Below, one piece after another: positions 44,664 to 56,063 of a stretch of DNA of 64,000 bases. Source of the stretch: Acanthamoeba castellanii str. Neff (Eukaryota; Discosea; Longamoebia; Acanthamoebidae); contig NW_004457391.1 in the NCBI RefSeq assembly GCF_000313135.1, positions 269,974 through 333,973 on the forward strand, written 5' to 3'. A model generated the notes under the pieces. The model did not search any database. It was not told the DNA's origin and saw only the letters and a list, made by a program, of their open reading frames with translations. Within the stretch, counting starts at the first letter, position 1. Each line of letters begins with the position of its first letter. The position numbers were made by a program, and so were the translations under genes.

Positions 44664-47600
44664 TCACCCGTGCCAACCTCGGTTGGGCTTCTTCTTGGGT
44701 CCACGAAAGACCACCCCCTGGCCGTTGAGATACGCCGCCAGGAACTCCCTTCCGCACTTGATGCCCTCCTCCTTGAGCCCGTTCTGCAGCTCCAACAGAT
44801 CGATCTCCTGGCAGAAGAAGATAGTGAGGCGTGTGGTGTGACGTGTGTCGTGCGCGTGCGCGTGCGTGTGTGCGCGCGGTGTGTGTCGTGTGTGTCGTAC
44901 CTTGTACTGTAGGATCTTGAGGTAGATGCGCTTGTTGGTCTTGACCCAGGCGGTCACCTTCGAGGCCAGCTCTCTGTCCTTCTCCTTCTTCTTCGGGTCG
45001 TCCTCCTTCTCGTGCGCAAACAGCCTCACCCCGCGGAGCACAGAGGGGCTCTCTACACATTTGTGCGACGCGGTGAGTCCGAGTAGTGCGTGCGTTGCGG
45101 TGGTGTGCGTGTGCGGTGGTGTGCGTGTGCGGCGTGCACTATGACGTGTGGAGGTACCCACGGGGAGAGCTTTGTCGAGTTCGTGCTGGGCTTCCCAGAT
45201 GGCGGTGAGTCTCTCCAGCATCCACTTCCGCGACCCGCCGCGCACGCCATAGTCGCTCAACAGGCGCTGTTGTTCGCCAACATGCGGGGTAGTCGAATCG
45301 TGGTCAGTTCAGGCACCAGACCATCACCCAAGCGCACCTGGGCCGTTATGGAGGCGAGTCGCCCAGTGGTATACCTTGAGCAGGGAGTCGCTCATGCAGT
45401 CGTAGGCGGGCTTGGGCGTGCTCCGGCACTTCTCGGCGTGCCGGCTCAGCGTCGTCCGCGCAGGGGAGCGCGTGGGCGTGGACGCCACGCATTCCTCCGC
45501 TCGCTCGTCCTCCCCGCTGCTGCCTTCGTCGTGGTCGTCGTCGTCGTCGCTTCTGGCCCTTGTCCTCTTCTTGCCTCCCGTGGCCTTCGCCGTCGCCGTC
45601 GTCTTCGTTGTTTTTGTCTGGGCCTTCGCTTTCGTTTTCGTCTTCGTTGTCTTCACTTTTGTTGTCTCTGTGGTCGCCGTGGCGGCCACCGGCTTCGCCT
45701 TTTTGTTCTTCACTCCGCCGCCCTTCTTCGCTCCTCCCCGACGAGCAAGAGTCTCGACATTCTCGTCGTCGTTATCATCGTCTTCGCCCGCAGCGTGCCT
45801 CCTCTTTCTGTTGCGCTGGCGCTGGTCGTGCGTCGGGTCGTCATCGGACGACGACGAAGGCGACGACGACGAAGAAGGCGAGAGGCGCGGGCGGCGGGCG
45901 TCCAGCGAGCGGATGGGCGAACGCAGAAGCTCGTGCGGCGTCAGCCGACCACCACCAGCAACCGCCGGCGCCGACGCTGGACTCGAGAGCCCCGGAATCG
46001 ACGCGGCCCACGACGACTGATCCTCGTCCTCATCGCCCTCATCGTCGTCGTCGTAGTCTCCGGCCAGGTCGGGCACCAGCGGCGGCAGCTGCGGCGCGAG
46101 GGCCGCGTGGCGGTGGTGGTGGTGGGCCGCCGGAGTCGAGGCCTGGAGGGGCAAGAAGAGCAGCGGCGATCCCTGCGAGACCTGCGGCGGCGGCGGCGGC
46201 GGCTGGCGCTGGTGGTGCGCCCCACGCGCCGGCGAAGAAGAGAACGGCGGCGATGACGGCGGCGACTGCGGGGTGAGCGGTGGCAGCGGTGGCGGAGGCG
46301 GCGTGGGCGATGGTAACAGGAACAGACCTCGCTCGTCGTCTTCCTCGTCGTCTTCATCGTTGTCGCCATCGCTCACCACGCTGGCCTTCGGCGGTGACGA
46401 TCGGGCAGTTTTGTCGGCCGCCTCCTTCTGTTTGCGGCGGGCGAGAATGCGGGCGCTCCAGGGCGACAGTGATGGCCCGTCGCCGTCGTCGCCGCCGCCG
46501 CTGCCGCCGTAGTCTTCAGAACGGACGACAGGCGTCGACTCCGCACGGACCGCCAGGTGCGATTCCAGCGTGGCCGAGTTTTCTGTGGCGCGGGGAGAGA
46601 AGGGAATGTCGGGAATGTGTCCGTGGACGGTGGTCACGACGCGGCGGGCCATCAGCAACGTGGCCTGCGTCGTCGTCGTCGATGTGAAGCTGAAGGGCGG
46701 CGACGCGACAGCGCCGAGGCCCTCCGGCGGAGTCGACGCCAGACTGAACGCACCGTCACCCTCCGACTCGCTCAGCGAAGCGTCCAACTCGCCTGCCATC
46801 GCACACACCGAACGCACACGCAATCGCACACACAACCGCACACGCACACGCACGAGCGCGAACAAATTAGCGACGAGGTCGTGTGGCAGGAGCTTGGGGC
46901 GGCATCGGTGGTGAGGTGGGTACCGGCGGCGGGCCGAGGCCGGCTTCGCTTGGTGATGATGAAGGACAAGGGGTCGCTCCTGCCGCGCTCCTCCTCCTCG
47001 CGGGGCGGAATCACCGTCACCACACCGCTCGCGCTCTCCTCGTCATCGTCTTCGTTGCCGTCGTCGTCGTTGTGATCGTCGTCGTTGTGGTCGCTGTGGT
47101 GGTCATTAGTCATGACCGGGGGCTCGTTGTTGATGGCCTCGGCTTCATCGTCGCCCTCGTCGGGCGGCGACGAATGGATTTCGATCCGCGCGACCACGAC
47201 CGCCGCCTCCCCGCGCTGCTGCGGCGGCTGCGGCTGCGAGCGGCGGAACTGATTGGAGACGATCCCCAGCGTGCCGCCGTAGGTCTCCGCTTCCTCGGCG
47301 TCCTCGCCGTCGCGCCCACCGGCACCACCGGGGCCATACGTGCCCACGCCCACGAACATGTCCTGCTGAGCGCCGCCGACTTCCGCTGGAGCCGCCGCCG
47401 CCACTGCCTTCTCTCCTTCGTGGCCGCGTGGGGCGGCCTCGTCGAGTTGCTCCTTTTCTCTTTCTATTTCTGTTTCCTCTTCCATTTCTTCTTCTTTCTC
47501 GGCGGCAGCGGTTGTGATGGCGGTGCGCGGCGCCGGCGTCAGAGCAACCCGGTGGTCCACGCCGCTGGCTGCGTCGCTGCCGCGCTTGTCGTGGGGCTGG

Positions 47601-50060
47601 TCGTGAGCGTTCCGGGTTCTGCTCCCGCTTTCCGCGCTGCGTCCCGCGCTGCCGCTCTCGGTGGTGCTGGTGCTGGTGCGGCTCGGGCCAGTCGCTCCTC
47701 CCCGGTTGCCACCGGCGCCGCCTCCGCTTCGGCCTTGGTCCGCTCGTTGCTCGCCACCGACGCCATCGCTGCCATCATCGTCCTCGTCGTCCTTCCTGCG
47801 CTTCCCCTGCTTGTCGCGCTGCGAGTCGACTTGCACATCCTCGTCCTCGTCCTCCTCGTCGTCGTCGGCCTCTTCATCTTCATCTTCGTCATCGTCGTCC
47901 TTGTGCTCTTTCTTTTCTTCTTTGCGCTTCGTCGTTCTCTTTTGTTTTCCTCCTGCTTCTCCTTCTTCTCTTCCTCCACCTTTCGTCGTCGCTTCCGCTT
48001 GTCCTCCGCCTGTTCCTCGACGGAGGCTGCTGGCTCGGCTCGTCGCTTGACCGGCTTCTGCGCAGCCTTGACCAACCTCTGCTCCTTCTTTTCCTTCTTG
48101 TTTTCTACCACGACCGCGTCATCGCCATCGTCGAGCTCTCGCTTATCTTCGTCCCTCTTTCTGCGCTTGCGCGGGTCCGCCAGCGCCTTCTTCGGGACTT
48201 GTCGCTTGTGTCGCATCGGCTGTACATGTGTTCTGTTTAGACACCGCACACGCACACGCGCCACCGCACGCACACACAACACCGCACGCGCCACCGCACA
48301 CGCACCACCGTGCAACGCCAGGAACGCACCTTGAAGTCTTCATCGCTGTCCAGTTCGGGCATTGGCTCGGTCTTGCGCACGACCAGCTGGCTAGGCCCCA
48401 GCTCGGCGGCCACCGACTCGCTACTGGTCCTCGCACGCTTGGTCGTCCCCGACTTCTTCGTCCGCTGCTGTTGCTGCCGCGCATTGGAGGCCGAGCTGCT
48501 ACGTGACGACGACGACGAACGACGATGACGATCGACTTTTGCTGCTGCTCGGGGTGGTGGTGGTCGTCGTGGTCGGTGGAGTCGCGGTGGCGGGCGAGAA
48601 GGGAGACGAGAGGAGGAGCGCCGACGTGACCCCGTAGCGGTGCTGCAACTGCTGCAGTCGAGCCTCCTTCTCAATTGTGATCCGGCCAATCTGTGGAGGG
48701 GGGGGTAAGTTAAGAAGTGCGGTGCATGTGTCGTGTCGTGTCGTGTGCGCACCTCAGCTAGATAGGCGTCTTTGATCTCTTGGATGCGTGCGTCCATCAT
48801 CCTTTGCGCATCGACACACGCTGCCTTGTAGTCCCGCATCACGCTCTCGGCCTTCGCCACGAACCGCTTCTTCCTCGCCTCCACCGAGAGAGCGCCTTCG
48901 TCTTCCTCCTCCTCATCGTCTTCGTCCTCATCAACACAGTCCTCCTTCGCTTCTTCTTCTTCTTCTTCTTCATCCTCCTCTTCGCTGGAGAGCCGCATCT
49001 CGTCCTCGCTGTCGATCGTCTGCTTCTTCCGTCGCGCTTGGCTGGTTCGCGTCGCGGCCAGTCTCGATGACGAACGCGATGGTCGCTCGTTCAGCTCCTC
49101 CCCCTCTCCCTCTTCCTCGTCTTCGTTGTCGTCATCGCTTCGTTCTTCTTCGTCTTCGCTTCGAGAGTGGTTCCTGGCTCGCCGTCCCTTCTTCTTCGGT
49201 GGTGGTGATGGCGGCCGGACCCTTTTCTTTTCCTCCCTCTTTCGCGCTCGCCCCGCGATATCGCGCGGCTCCTCCCTCCGTCGTTTCTCCGTCGCCTTGG
49301 CCATGACAGTCCCATTCGTCTTCTTCCTCTTCTTCACTGCGCCGCGGTCGCTTTCAATCGTCTTCGTGGACTGCGCTGGCGGCTTTCTGTGGCGCACCAC
49401 CGCCTCATCATCCTCTTTGTCATCTTCGTCATCCTCTTCTTCCTCGCCTTGGTCGCTGGTTCGCTCCTCGGGTTTGGTGTCGCTCTCGCTTGGCAGCTTT
49501 TGCGTGAGCGGAGGGAACTCCATGCTCGAGTCGACGCAAAACCCGCCGCTGCCAAACTCCTCCGTCACCTCCTCTGTCGCCTCTTCCTGCTTGCGGTCCG
49601 CTTCGTCGTCGTCGTCGTCGTTGTCTTCTTCCTCTTCCCCCTTCTCGACGTCCTCCTTGTCGTGCGCAGGGTCCTGCGTGAGATCGTCTGAGTCGTCTTC
49701 GCTTTTGCTCTTTTCTCCTTTGTTGCTCGGTATCGACCTCGGCGTCATCGCGCGTTTCGGTGGACTCTGAGGGCTTCTTCACAGGCCTGTGCACCACAGT
49801 CCGCCGGTCCGCCTCGAACATCTCTGCAGTCACCTGCGGGTGCAGCTTCGCCTACGTGCGCGCCACACATGAAAAGAAAGCGCGTGAGCTCCCCGAACCC
49901 GCACCCGTCGCAGTTGCGCGCCATCGTACCTTGTCGGCCAGGTACTGCTGGTCGGACTGAGGAGCACATTGGTCCTGATGAACACCGGGTCGTAGGCCCC
50001 GGCCACAGACGACGACAAGTTCTATTTGACTTTGAATTAGAATTGAAACTTCAATCAGAA

Positions 50061-50091
<31 letters not shown>

Positions 50092-52702
50092 TTATAATGA
50101 CGTCCCCTGGGCGTGCACGTACCCAGAGGGAGGTCCTGCCGGGCGGTTGTGGGGACCGCCGCGCCAGGGTGCTCTCGGCCAGTCGGGGCGTCGGCCTGAT
50201 CTCCTGGCTCCCGTCGTCCGGGAACAGATCCTTGAAAACGTGGGCGAGCGCGAGGTGAGAAGGTCTGCAAAGCTGTTCTCTTCGAGAACGGGTACGGGTG
50301 GTGAGGACGACGCATGCATACCTTCATCACCTCGGAGACGGCTGCCTCGTCCATCTTCGGTTGCTCCTCGCCCAGCTTGAACCCGGCAAGATCTCTCGGG
50401 CTGCTCTCTGTTGTTTGTTCGATCGAACCTTCAGTGGTGCGGTGGTGCGTGTGCGTGTGCGGTGTAGTTGTGTGACTGGTGCGTGTGCGGTGGTTGTGTG
50501 CGCACGTGTGCGTGTGTGCATGGATGTGCGTGTGGTTTTTACCGGGACTAGAGAGCACTGGCGCGGGAGGAGCCGGAGCGAGCGAGTTGGAAAGGGCAAC
50601 GGCCAGCATCAGCTCTTCGTCCTCCTTGCCCATGCCAGCCACCAGGTCATCGTAATTCAGTTTCTTCACCTTCAACATGTGACCACCCACGGTTAGCAAT
50701 AAATAACGAATAAACAAATAAATGATAAATAAATGAATGAACGCTATCACTTGAGCGTACCCTGGTCTTGCGGCCTTTGGGTGCCACGGCCGGTGGTCGC
50801 TTGAATTGAGGGTCGGCAGCAAAGTCGTCCTCGCCATCATCTTTGTCGACAACGCTTGACGTAGAGGAGGAGGACGAAGCCGACGAAGCCGCCATGACAG
50901 CCACCGTGGGCCCGAGCTCCTGGGGCTGGGCTACGGCGGCACCGGCGCCCAGCGCCTTGGCTGCAGGGCCAGCATCGGGGCCTGTGCTAGTCGAGGTTGC
51001 AGGTGCGGCGCCGTCACTGGCGCCGCCCTGCTTGTAGCGCAGCTTCGCGATGGTGGCGAGGAAGTTGGCGTGCGAGACCGTGGCGAGCTCGTCGCCAAAG
51101 AACTTGGACCGGACCTCGCTCGCAGCGGCCGCCTCGGCAGCCTCTGCGGCGGCGTCGGCCATCGTCGTCTTCTTCTTCCGTGTCCGCTTCGGCTTCGTGG
51201 CGGCAGCGGCTGACGTTGTCTTCTTCGTGGCGCCGCCTGAGGCCGACACAGGGTGCAATGAAGGAGAATGTGAGGAATGCGCGCTTTGTAGGAATGGAGG
51301 TATGTGTTGGGTGTACGTTTAGTCTTGGCCTTCTTGAGGGTCGATGGCGGCGCGGGGACCATCTCGTTCCACTTCTTGGTGTTGCGGAAGGACTCGACGC
51401 TGAGCTTGTGCTTCCGAGCGCACTTTTTCAGGTGGTCAATGCGTCCTACCAACGCGCTACTGCTCCGATCGCTATGGCAGATCGGACAGCGGTACCTGAA
51501 GAGACCGCCATCAGTAGGTGTGTGTGTGTCGTGCGACGGTGTGTGCTTGTGTGTGTGTGTGTGTGTGTGTGTGTGCCAGGCTTACCGTGATCCTGTAATG
51601 GTGCCAAAATCCTCCTGGGTTGGCTCAGAGCCTGGCCAAAGGAAAAAAAAAGTGTTTGAGTGTACGCGGAGGAATAAAGCAGACGTGCGTGGGAAGTACT
51701 GCACCTTGCTGAGTCAGTTGCTGCGATATGTTGTCGGTGAATTTGTCGAGGCAGCGCTCCATGTGCTGCTGCCTTTGCTGCGCGTTCCACTTCGTCATGT
51801 CCTTGCCGCACAGCTCGCAATGGAACGCCTCCACAAAGTCTACGTTCAGTCATGTCAGTAACCGCAAGCAACATCGCACACACTTGCACACGTAAGCACA
51901 CCACCGCACACGCACACGCACCACCGCACACGCACACGCACACGCACACGAACATGCATGCGTACCCGGATCATCGGCAGTCGTGTGCTGGCGGGAATCG
52001 ATACAACTGTTCACATGCGCCTCCCTGGCCTGGAGGTCCATGTGCTTGACGGACTTGCTGCACATGGGACAGACCGAGGGCAACGCCGCGAGCGGCTCGC
52101 CTTCTTCGTGTTCCTCTTCTTCGCCTCGAGTGACCACCGGCTTCGCGGCGGGCATCTGCGAGCCCGTAATCTCGTCTTCCTCTTCCTCTTCACCTCGTCC
52201 ACGTTCGTCCTCCTCGTCGATGTCGGGCGGTGCCGGCGCCTTCTCCTTGCCTTTGGCCCTTCGTTTGCGCTCCTTCTGTGACGGCGTTTGGTCGGCGCTC
52301 GGTTGTGCGGTTGGTGTTGTCAAGAAACGCGCGTCGGTTTGATCGCTTTGCGCCATTTCCTCCCTGCCCGCTTTGCGGTACCACCCCGGCGGCTGCTCGT
52401 CGCGCTCGCGAGCTTGTGCCTCATTCGGCTCCTCCGCTGCTTTCAATTCGCTCGAGTCGGAGCCGAGCCGGACCCGCTGCTTCTCTCCACCGGTAGTCTC
52501 CGCCTCCGCCTCCGCCTCCGCTTCATCTTCTTCCTCTTCCTCGTCGTGACTATCTTGGTCCGATTTGCTGCCCTCAGTCGAAGCTGCGTGTGGCGTGTGT
52601 GGTTGCGTGCACGGAATCGAGCCGGCCTCCTCTTCGCCCTCGTCATGTTCTATGTTGGCTGTTTGGCATCGAGGTGAGCGTCACACACACACACACACTA
52701 CA

Positions 52703-52733
<31 letters not shown>

Positions 52734-53789
52734 CAATACAATCCACCAGGTGTACCAGATGACGAGGTAGCAGGGAAATCGAGTTCGTCCGAGCTGTGCG
52801 ACTTGCCTACAACGCTGTGGTAAGAATCGTGTGCCGCATTCCACGCCAGAGCTAGGTGAAGAGCACTGGGAGCGTGTACCATCGGGCCGTCGCTTCGCTT
52901 CCGCCAGCTTTGGCTTCTTCCGGTGCTGTTGCGAGGAGGACCCATACCGCCGCTTCGTCACCAACGCCATCGACCGATCGGCCTCCTCTTCTTCCTCCTC
53001 CTCCTCCTCCTTTCCGTTGTTGCCCTGATCGGGGGCCACCTCGCTTCGCTCCGTAGCTACGGAGCTGGCCTTCTCCCGTTGGGTGAGCGGAATCTCTTCT
53101 TCCTCTTCCTCTTCTCCTCCTTCATCCGAGTCCTGAGACAAGTCGATGTACGTCCTGCTGTGGCCGGCCATCTCAGACTTTTCCTGTTCCATCCGTCCGC
53201 TCTTCTCCTTCTGTGACAGCTGACCTCGTCCGTTCTCTTTCTCTTTCTCCTCCTTCACTGGGTTGGCTCGATCCCTGCGCGTAGAGATCGAGTCGTCCGC
53301 CCGATGCTGTTGGCTGCTGGCCTGTTCTCGCAGCTTGTTATTCTCCTGGCGGCGTTCGTCGAGCAGCGCGTCCTGACTCGCAGCCCGCTTGCTAGGCTTG
53401 GTCTCCTTCTCCTTCTCCTTCTCCATGCCGCCGCCGCTGTCGCCCGGCAGCTCGGGCGTGGCGACCTCCTTCACCTTCTTCTTCACCTTCATCTTCATCT
53501 TCTTCTGTGAGGTTCCTACTAGTTCATCGGCCGAGCTCGTCGGCTTGTTCACCTTTCGCTTGGCAAGCCGCGTCTTCTTGAGCTGCGACGAGGGTGGCTG
53601 GTCGCTCGAGTCTTCGTCCGAGTGGAGGGTCACCTGGTTGGCGCTGGGCAAGGCGGCGATGTCGAGCGGCGTACCAAACAGCCGCTGGCTCCCGCCTGCA
53701 GCACCGTTCCCCCGGCGCTTGCCGCTGCTGCTCCCCTTGTGCTTGCTAGTACTTGCTGCCGGCTGTGAGCTGTTGTGCAAGACGATCAA
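44664..53789 (-). CDS. SLX4: SLX4-like structure-specific endonuclease scaffold
   Basis: A very long minus-strand gene. The 5' region (53.8-52.7 kb) is charged, with no certain ATG (an in-frame stop lies just upstream of 53789, so a first exon is missing). Three Cys/His fingers follow: VCPMCSKSVKHMDLQAREAH plus VNSC (about 52075-51985), FHCELCGKDMTKWNAQQRQQ plus HMERC (about 51830-51740) and YRCPICHSDRSS plus RIDHLKKCARKHKLS (about 51495-51410), of the UBZ4 type found in SLX4. A ubiquitin-interacting-type helix (EDEELMLAVALSNSLA) lies near 50600. From 49.7 to 45.4 kb the protein is extremely acidic or Lys-rich low complexity. Near 45400-45190 a SAP-like segment (YDCMSDSLLK, LLSDYGVRGGSRKWMLERL) leads to the conserved C-terminal SLX1-binding domain: LASKVTAWVKTNKRIYLKIL, EIDLLELQNGLKEEGIKCGR and FLAAYLNGQGVVFRGP, stop at 44664. 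SLX4 scaffolds nucleases for crosslink and Holliday-junction repair. It could be two genes, and the frame between 47.8 and 48.2 kb is ambiguous. Confidence 0.75.
51534..51576. repeat. GT dinucleotide repeat in an SLX4-like intron
   Basis: A nearly perfect GT run of about 40 bp between the exons carrying the second and third zinc fingers. Confidence 0.85.
52684..52738. repeat. CA dinucleotide repeat in an SLX4-like intron
   Basis: A CA run of about 55 bp with two short interruptions in an intron near the 5' part of the SLX4-like gene. Confidence 0.85.
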
Positions 53790-54298
53790 TCAATCGTGAG
53801 CATCGCCTTACGGGTCACTATGAATGAATAGGAGAAGGGGAAGGAGAAATGCTCATCTAAGAAGGATGAAAAGAAGAGCACCTCATCTTGATAAATATTT
53901 AGGAAATTCTATAATAATCAAAGAAGATGGCGCAGCTCCTCCTGCTCGCTAATCCATTCAATTGTTATTGCTGTCCCCGGTGAAAAAATACTTGGAATGG
54001 TTTGGGCATTGGCTTTCCCGCGCTTTTGTTTTGGCGCGCTTTTTGTTGGTTGGGTTCCGGTCTGCTGTTCGAACGAAAAACCGGGAACTTGCTGCCGTCA
54101 ATGCGGTGAGGTGAACTTGGCCAGGACGCTCCTCTCATGAACCAGGATAGCTCGTTCACCTCATCTCTGAGGTGGAGCTTGCCCCGCAATCGCCCTGCGA
54201 CAAGGCCTACCGTTTAGGATGACCTTTTCTCCACTCAGAATCAACTCTCCATATTTTTCTTCTCCTTCTTCGAGAGCGTGGTGTAAAAATTGAGAGTA
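53790..54298. other. Divergent intergenic region (SLX4-like / channel-like)
   Basis: No supported coding sequence beyond a probable missing first exon of the SLX4-like gene (ATGs on the minus strand near 53850-53900 are followed by stops). AT-rich DNA at about 53890-53920. A minus-strand frame at 53965-54189 has no family signal. Confidence 0.45.
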
Positions 54299-55916
54299 AT
54301 GCCTGTCTACTTGGGAGTCATTGGGCTCGTAGTGCTCCTAATCGTCTTCTACGACTTCCTAACCACGACGCTGGCCACCGGACACTCGGGTCCGCTCTCG
54401 CTGTTGGTCATACGCGCCTACAAGCTGGGCTCGACCTACATCTTTCGCCACTTCTTCCGCAACCGTCTCTTCCTCTCAGCCATCGGCCCCTTCACTGTCT
54501 TTTCCATCCTCCTCATGTGGTTCATCGTCAGCTGGATCGCGTGGGTGCTCATCTTCTTCTCCACGTCCGGCGCCGTGGTGAAAAGCAGCACCGGCTCCGA
54601 CGCCGACGTCGCCGAACGCATCTACTACGTCGGCTACGTCATCACCACCCTCGGCATGGGTAGGTGTTTCTAGTTCTTATTTTTTCTCATTTATTTTATT
54701 ATTCTTATTTCTAACTGACAGTTATTATTATTTTAGGCGATTTTATCCCCGCTACTGATTTCTTTCGGCTGATGACGGCCGCGATGTCGGTCCTGGGGTT
54801 CATCCAGTTCGCGATTGCAGCCACCTGGCTCCTCAACGTCAGCCAAGCCGTGTCCTCCACCCGCGTTCTTGCGACCCAGATCGCCAGGTTCGACGCAGCC
54901 CACTCGATACACACGACATACACACGACACACACACGACACACATTGCAATGACCATGACGGGATGCGTACAGTGCGGGCTACAATCCGGCGCAGCTGCT
55001 GATCAACGCGTGGGACGGAGAGACGTTCAGCAGCTTGACCTCCTTCTTGAGCAACATCAGTAGCGCTCTCGCCGCTCGAGCGCAGTACCTTCCCCACGCA
55101 CCCATCAGCACTCCTACACAAGCTTGCCACTGAGTGCGTGTGTCGTGTGTCGTGTGTCGTGTGTGCTGCGTGGTCGTGTGTCGTGTGTCGTGTGTGTCGT
55201 GTGTGCGTGTGTCGTGTGTCGTGTACGTAGGCAGGAGATCTACATGCCCGTGCTGATCAACTTCCACCCGTACGAGCGCGACGCAGCCGAAGGCATTCAG
55301 ATCCCGGTGGTCGACGAAGCCCTGACTCTGCTGCTCTTCGCCATCGAAGATCCCGCCAGGTCCGTGTCCCACTCTGGGATTGTTCCTTGTGTGCGGCGGT
55401 GCGTGTGCGGTGTGCAGTGGCGTGTGCTGAACCCACTGGCTACAGTAAGGGAATCGACAAGTTCACGCTGATCCACACGCGCAATGTGATCACGAAGCTG
55501 TTGGAGAACGCCATGCACCGGCCCGTCGCGCAACCGTCGCGCAAGACGCCGCCCGTGCCCGACCTCCACTACGTGCAGCTGGCCGACATCCCCATCATCG
55601 AGGCCAAGGAGTACCAGACCCGCATGCAGCGCACCGACGTCGTCGCCCGTCGGCGCACCCTCCGAGGCACTCAACCCCCTTGGGCCGGTTGACGTACAAC
55701 GCAAGTCTAACTGTGCGTGTCGTGTGTCGTGTGTCGTGTCGTGTGCGTCGTGCAGGGTTTGTGGAGGCGTGCGGGTACTCGTGGAAGGAGGTGTGGCACC
55801 ATCGACAGGAGGCCAAGAAGTCCAACCTGGAGATTCTGCGCGAGCAGTTCCCCTTCTTCGACAAGTGGGCCAGTCGGAACCACGAACTGCCGGTCCCTCC
55901 GCCTGCTGGCGTATGA
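54299..55916 (+). CDS. Potassium-channel-like membrane protein (Ion_trans_2 type)
   Basis: From ATG 54299 a transmembrane helix (VYLGVIGLVVLLIVFYDFLT), an amphipathic stretch, then a second helix (FTVFSILLMWFIVSWIAWVL) come before a pore loop, RIYYVGYVITTLGMGDFIPA, split by an intron inside GMGD. A third helix (TAAMSVLGFIQFAIAATWLL) follows. The filter reads TLGMGD where K+ channels have T-x-GYGD, so the second-position Tyr is Met. The cytosolic C-terminal part (NPAQLLINAWDGETFSSLTS, QEIYMPVLINFHPYERD, EALTLLLFAIEDPA, CGYSWKEVWHHRQEAKKSNL) resembles the cytosolic part of a family of single-pore bacterial/protist channel-like proteins whose ion selectivity is not established. Introns about 54661-54736, 54888-54972, 55080-55232, 55361-55447 and 55676-55754. 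Stop TGA 55914-55916. Confidence 0.75.
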
Positions 55917-56063
55917 TCGATCACACCACCATCCACATCACCACGAAATCAGTTGTATCGCTGCGGCTCGCGCCTGGAACAAATATTTTGTTTCGTTTGT
56001 ACGAAGATGGCACACGACACGACACGACACTCACCGGGGGGGGGGGTGGAGAGCTCTGGTTGT

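Noticed and set aside
46883..48334. Plus-strand open frame of about 480 codons opposite the SLX4-like gene
   Set aside because: It is antisense to Asp/Glu/Lys codon repeats. Its Val/Leu/Phe-rich product is what the complement of GAC/GAG runs gives, not a membrane protein.
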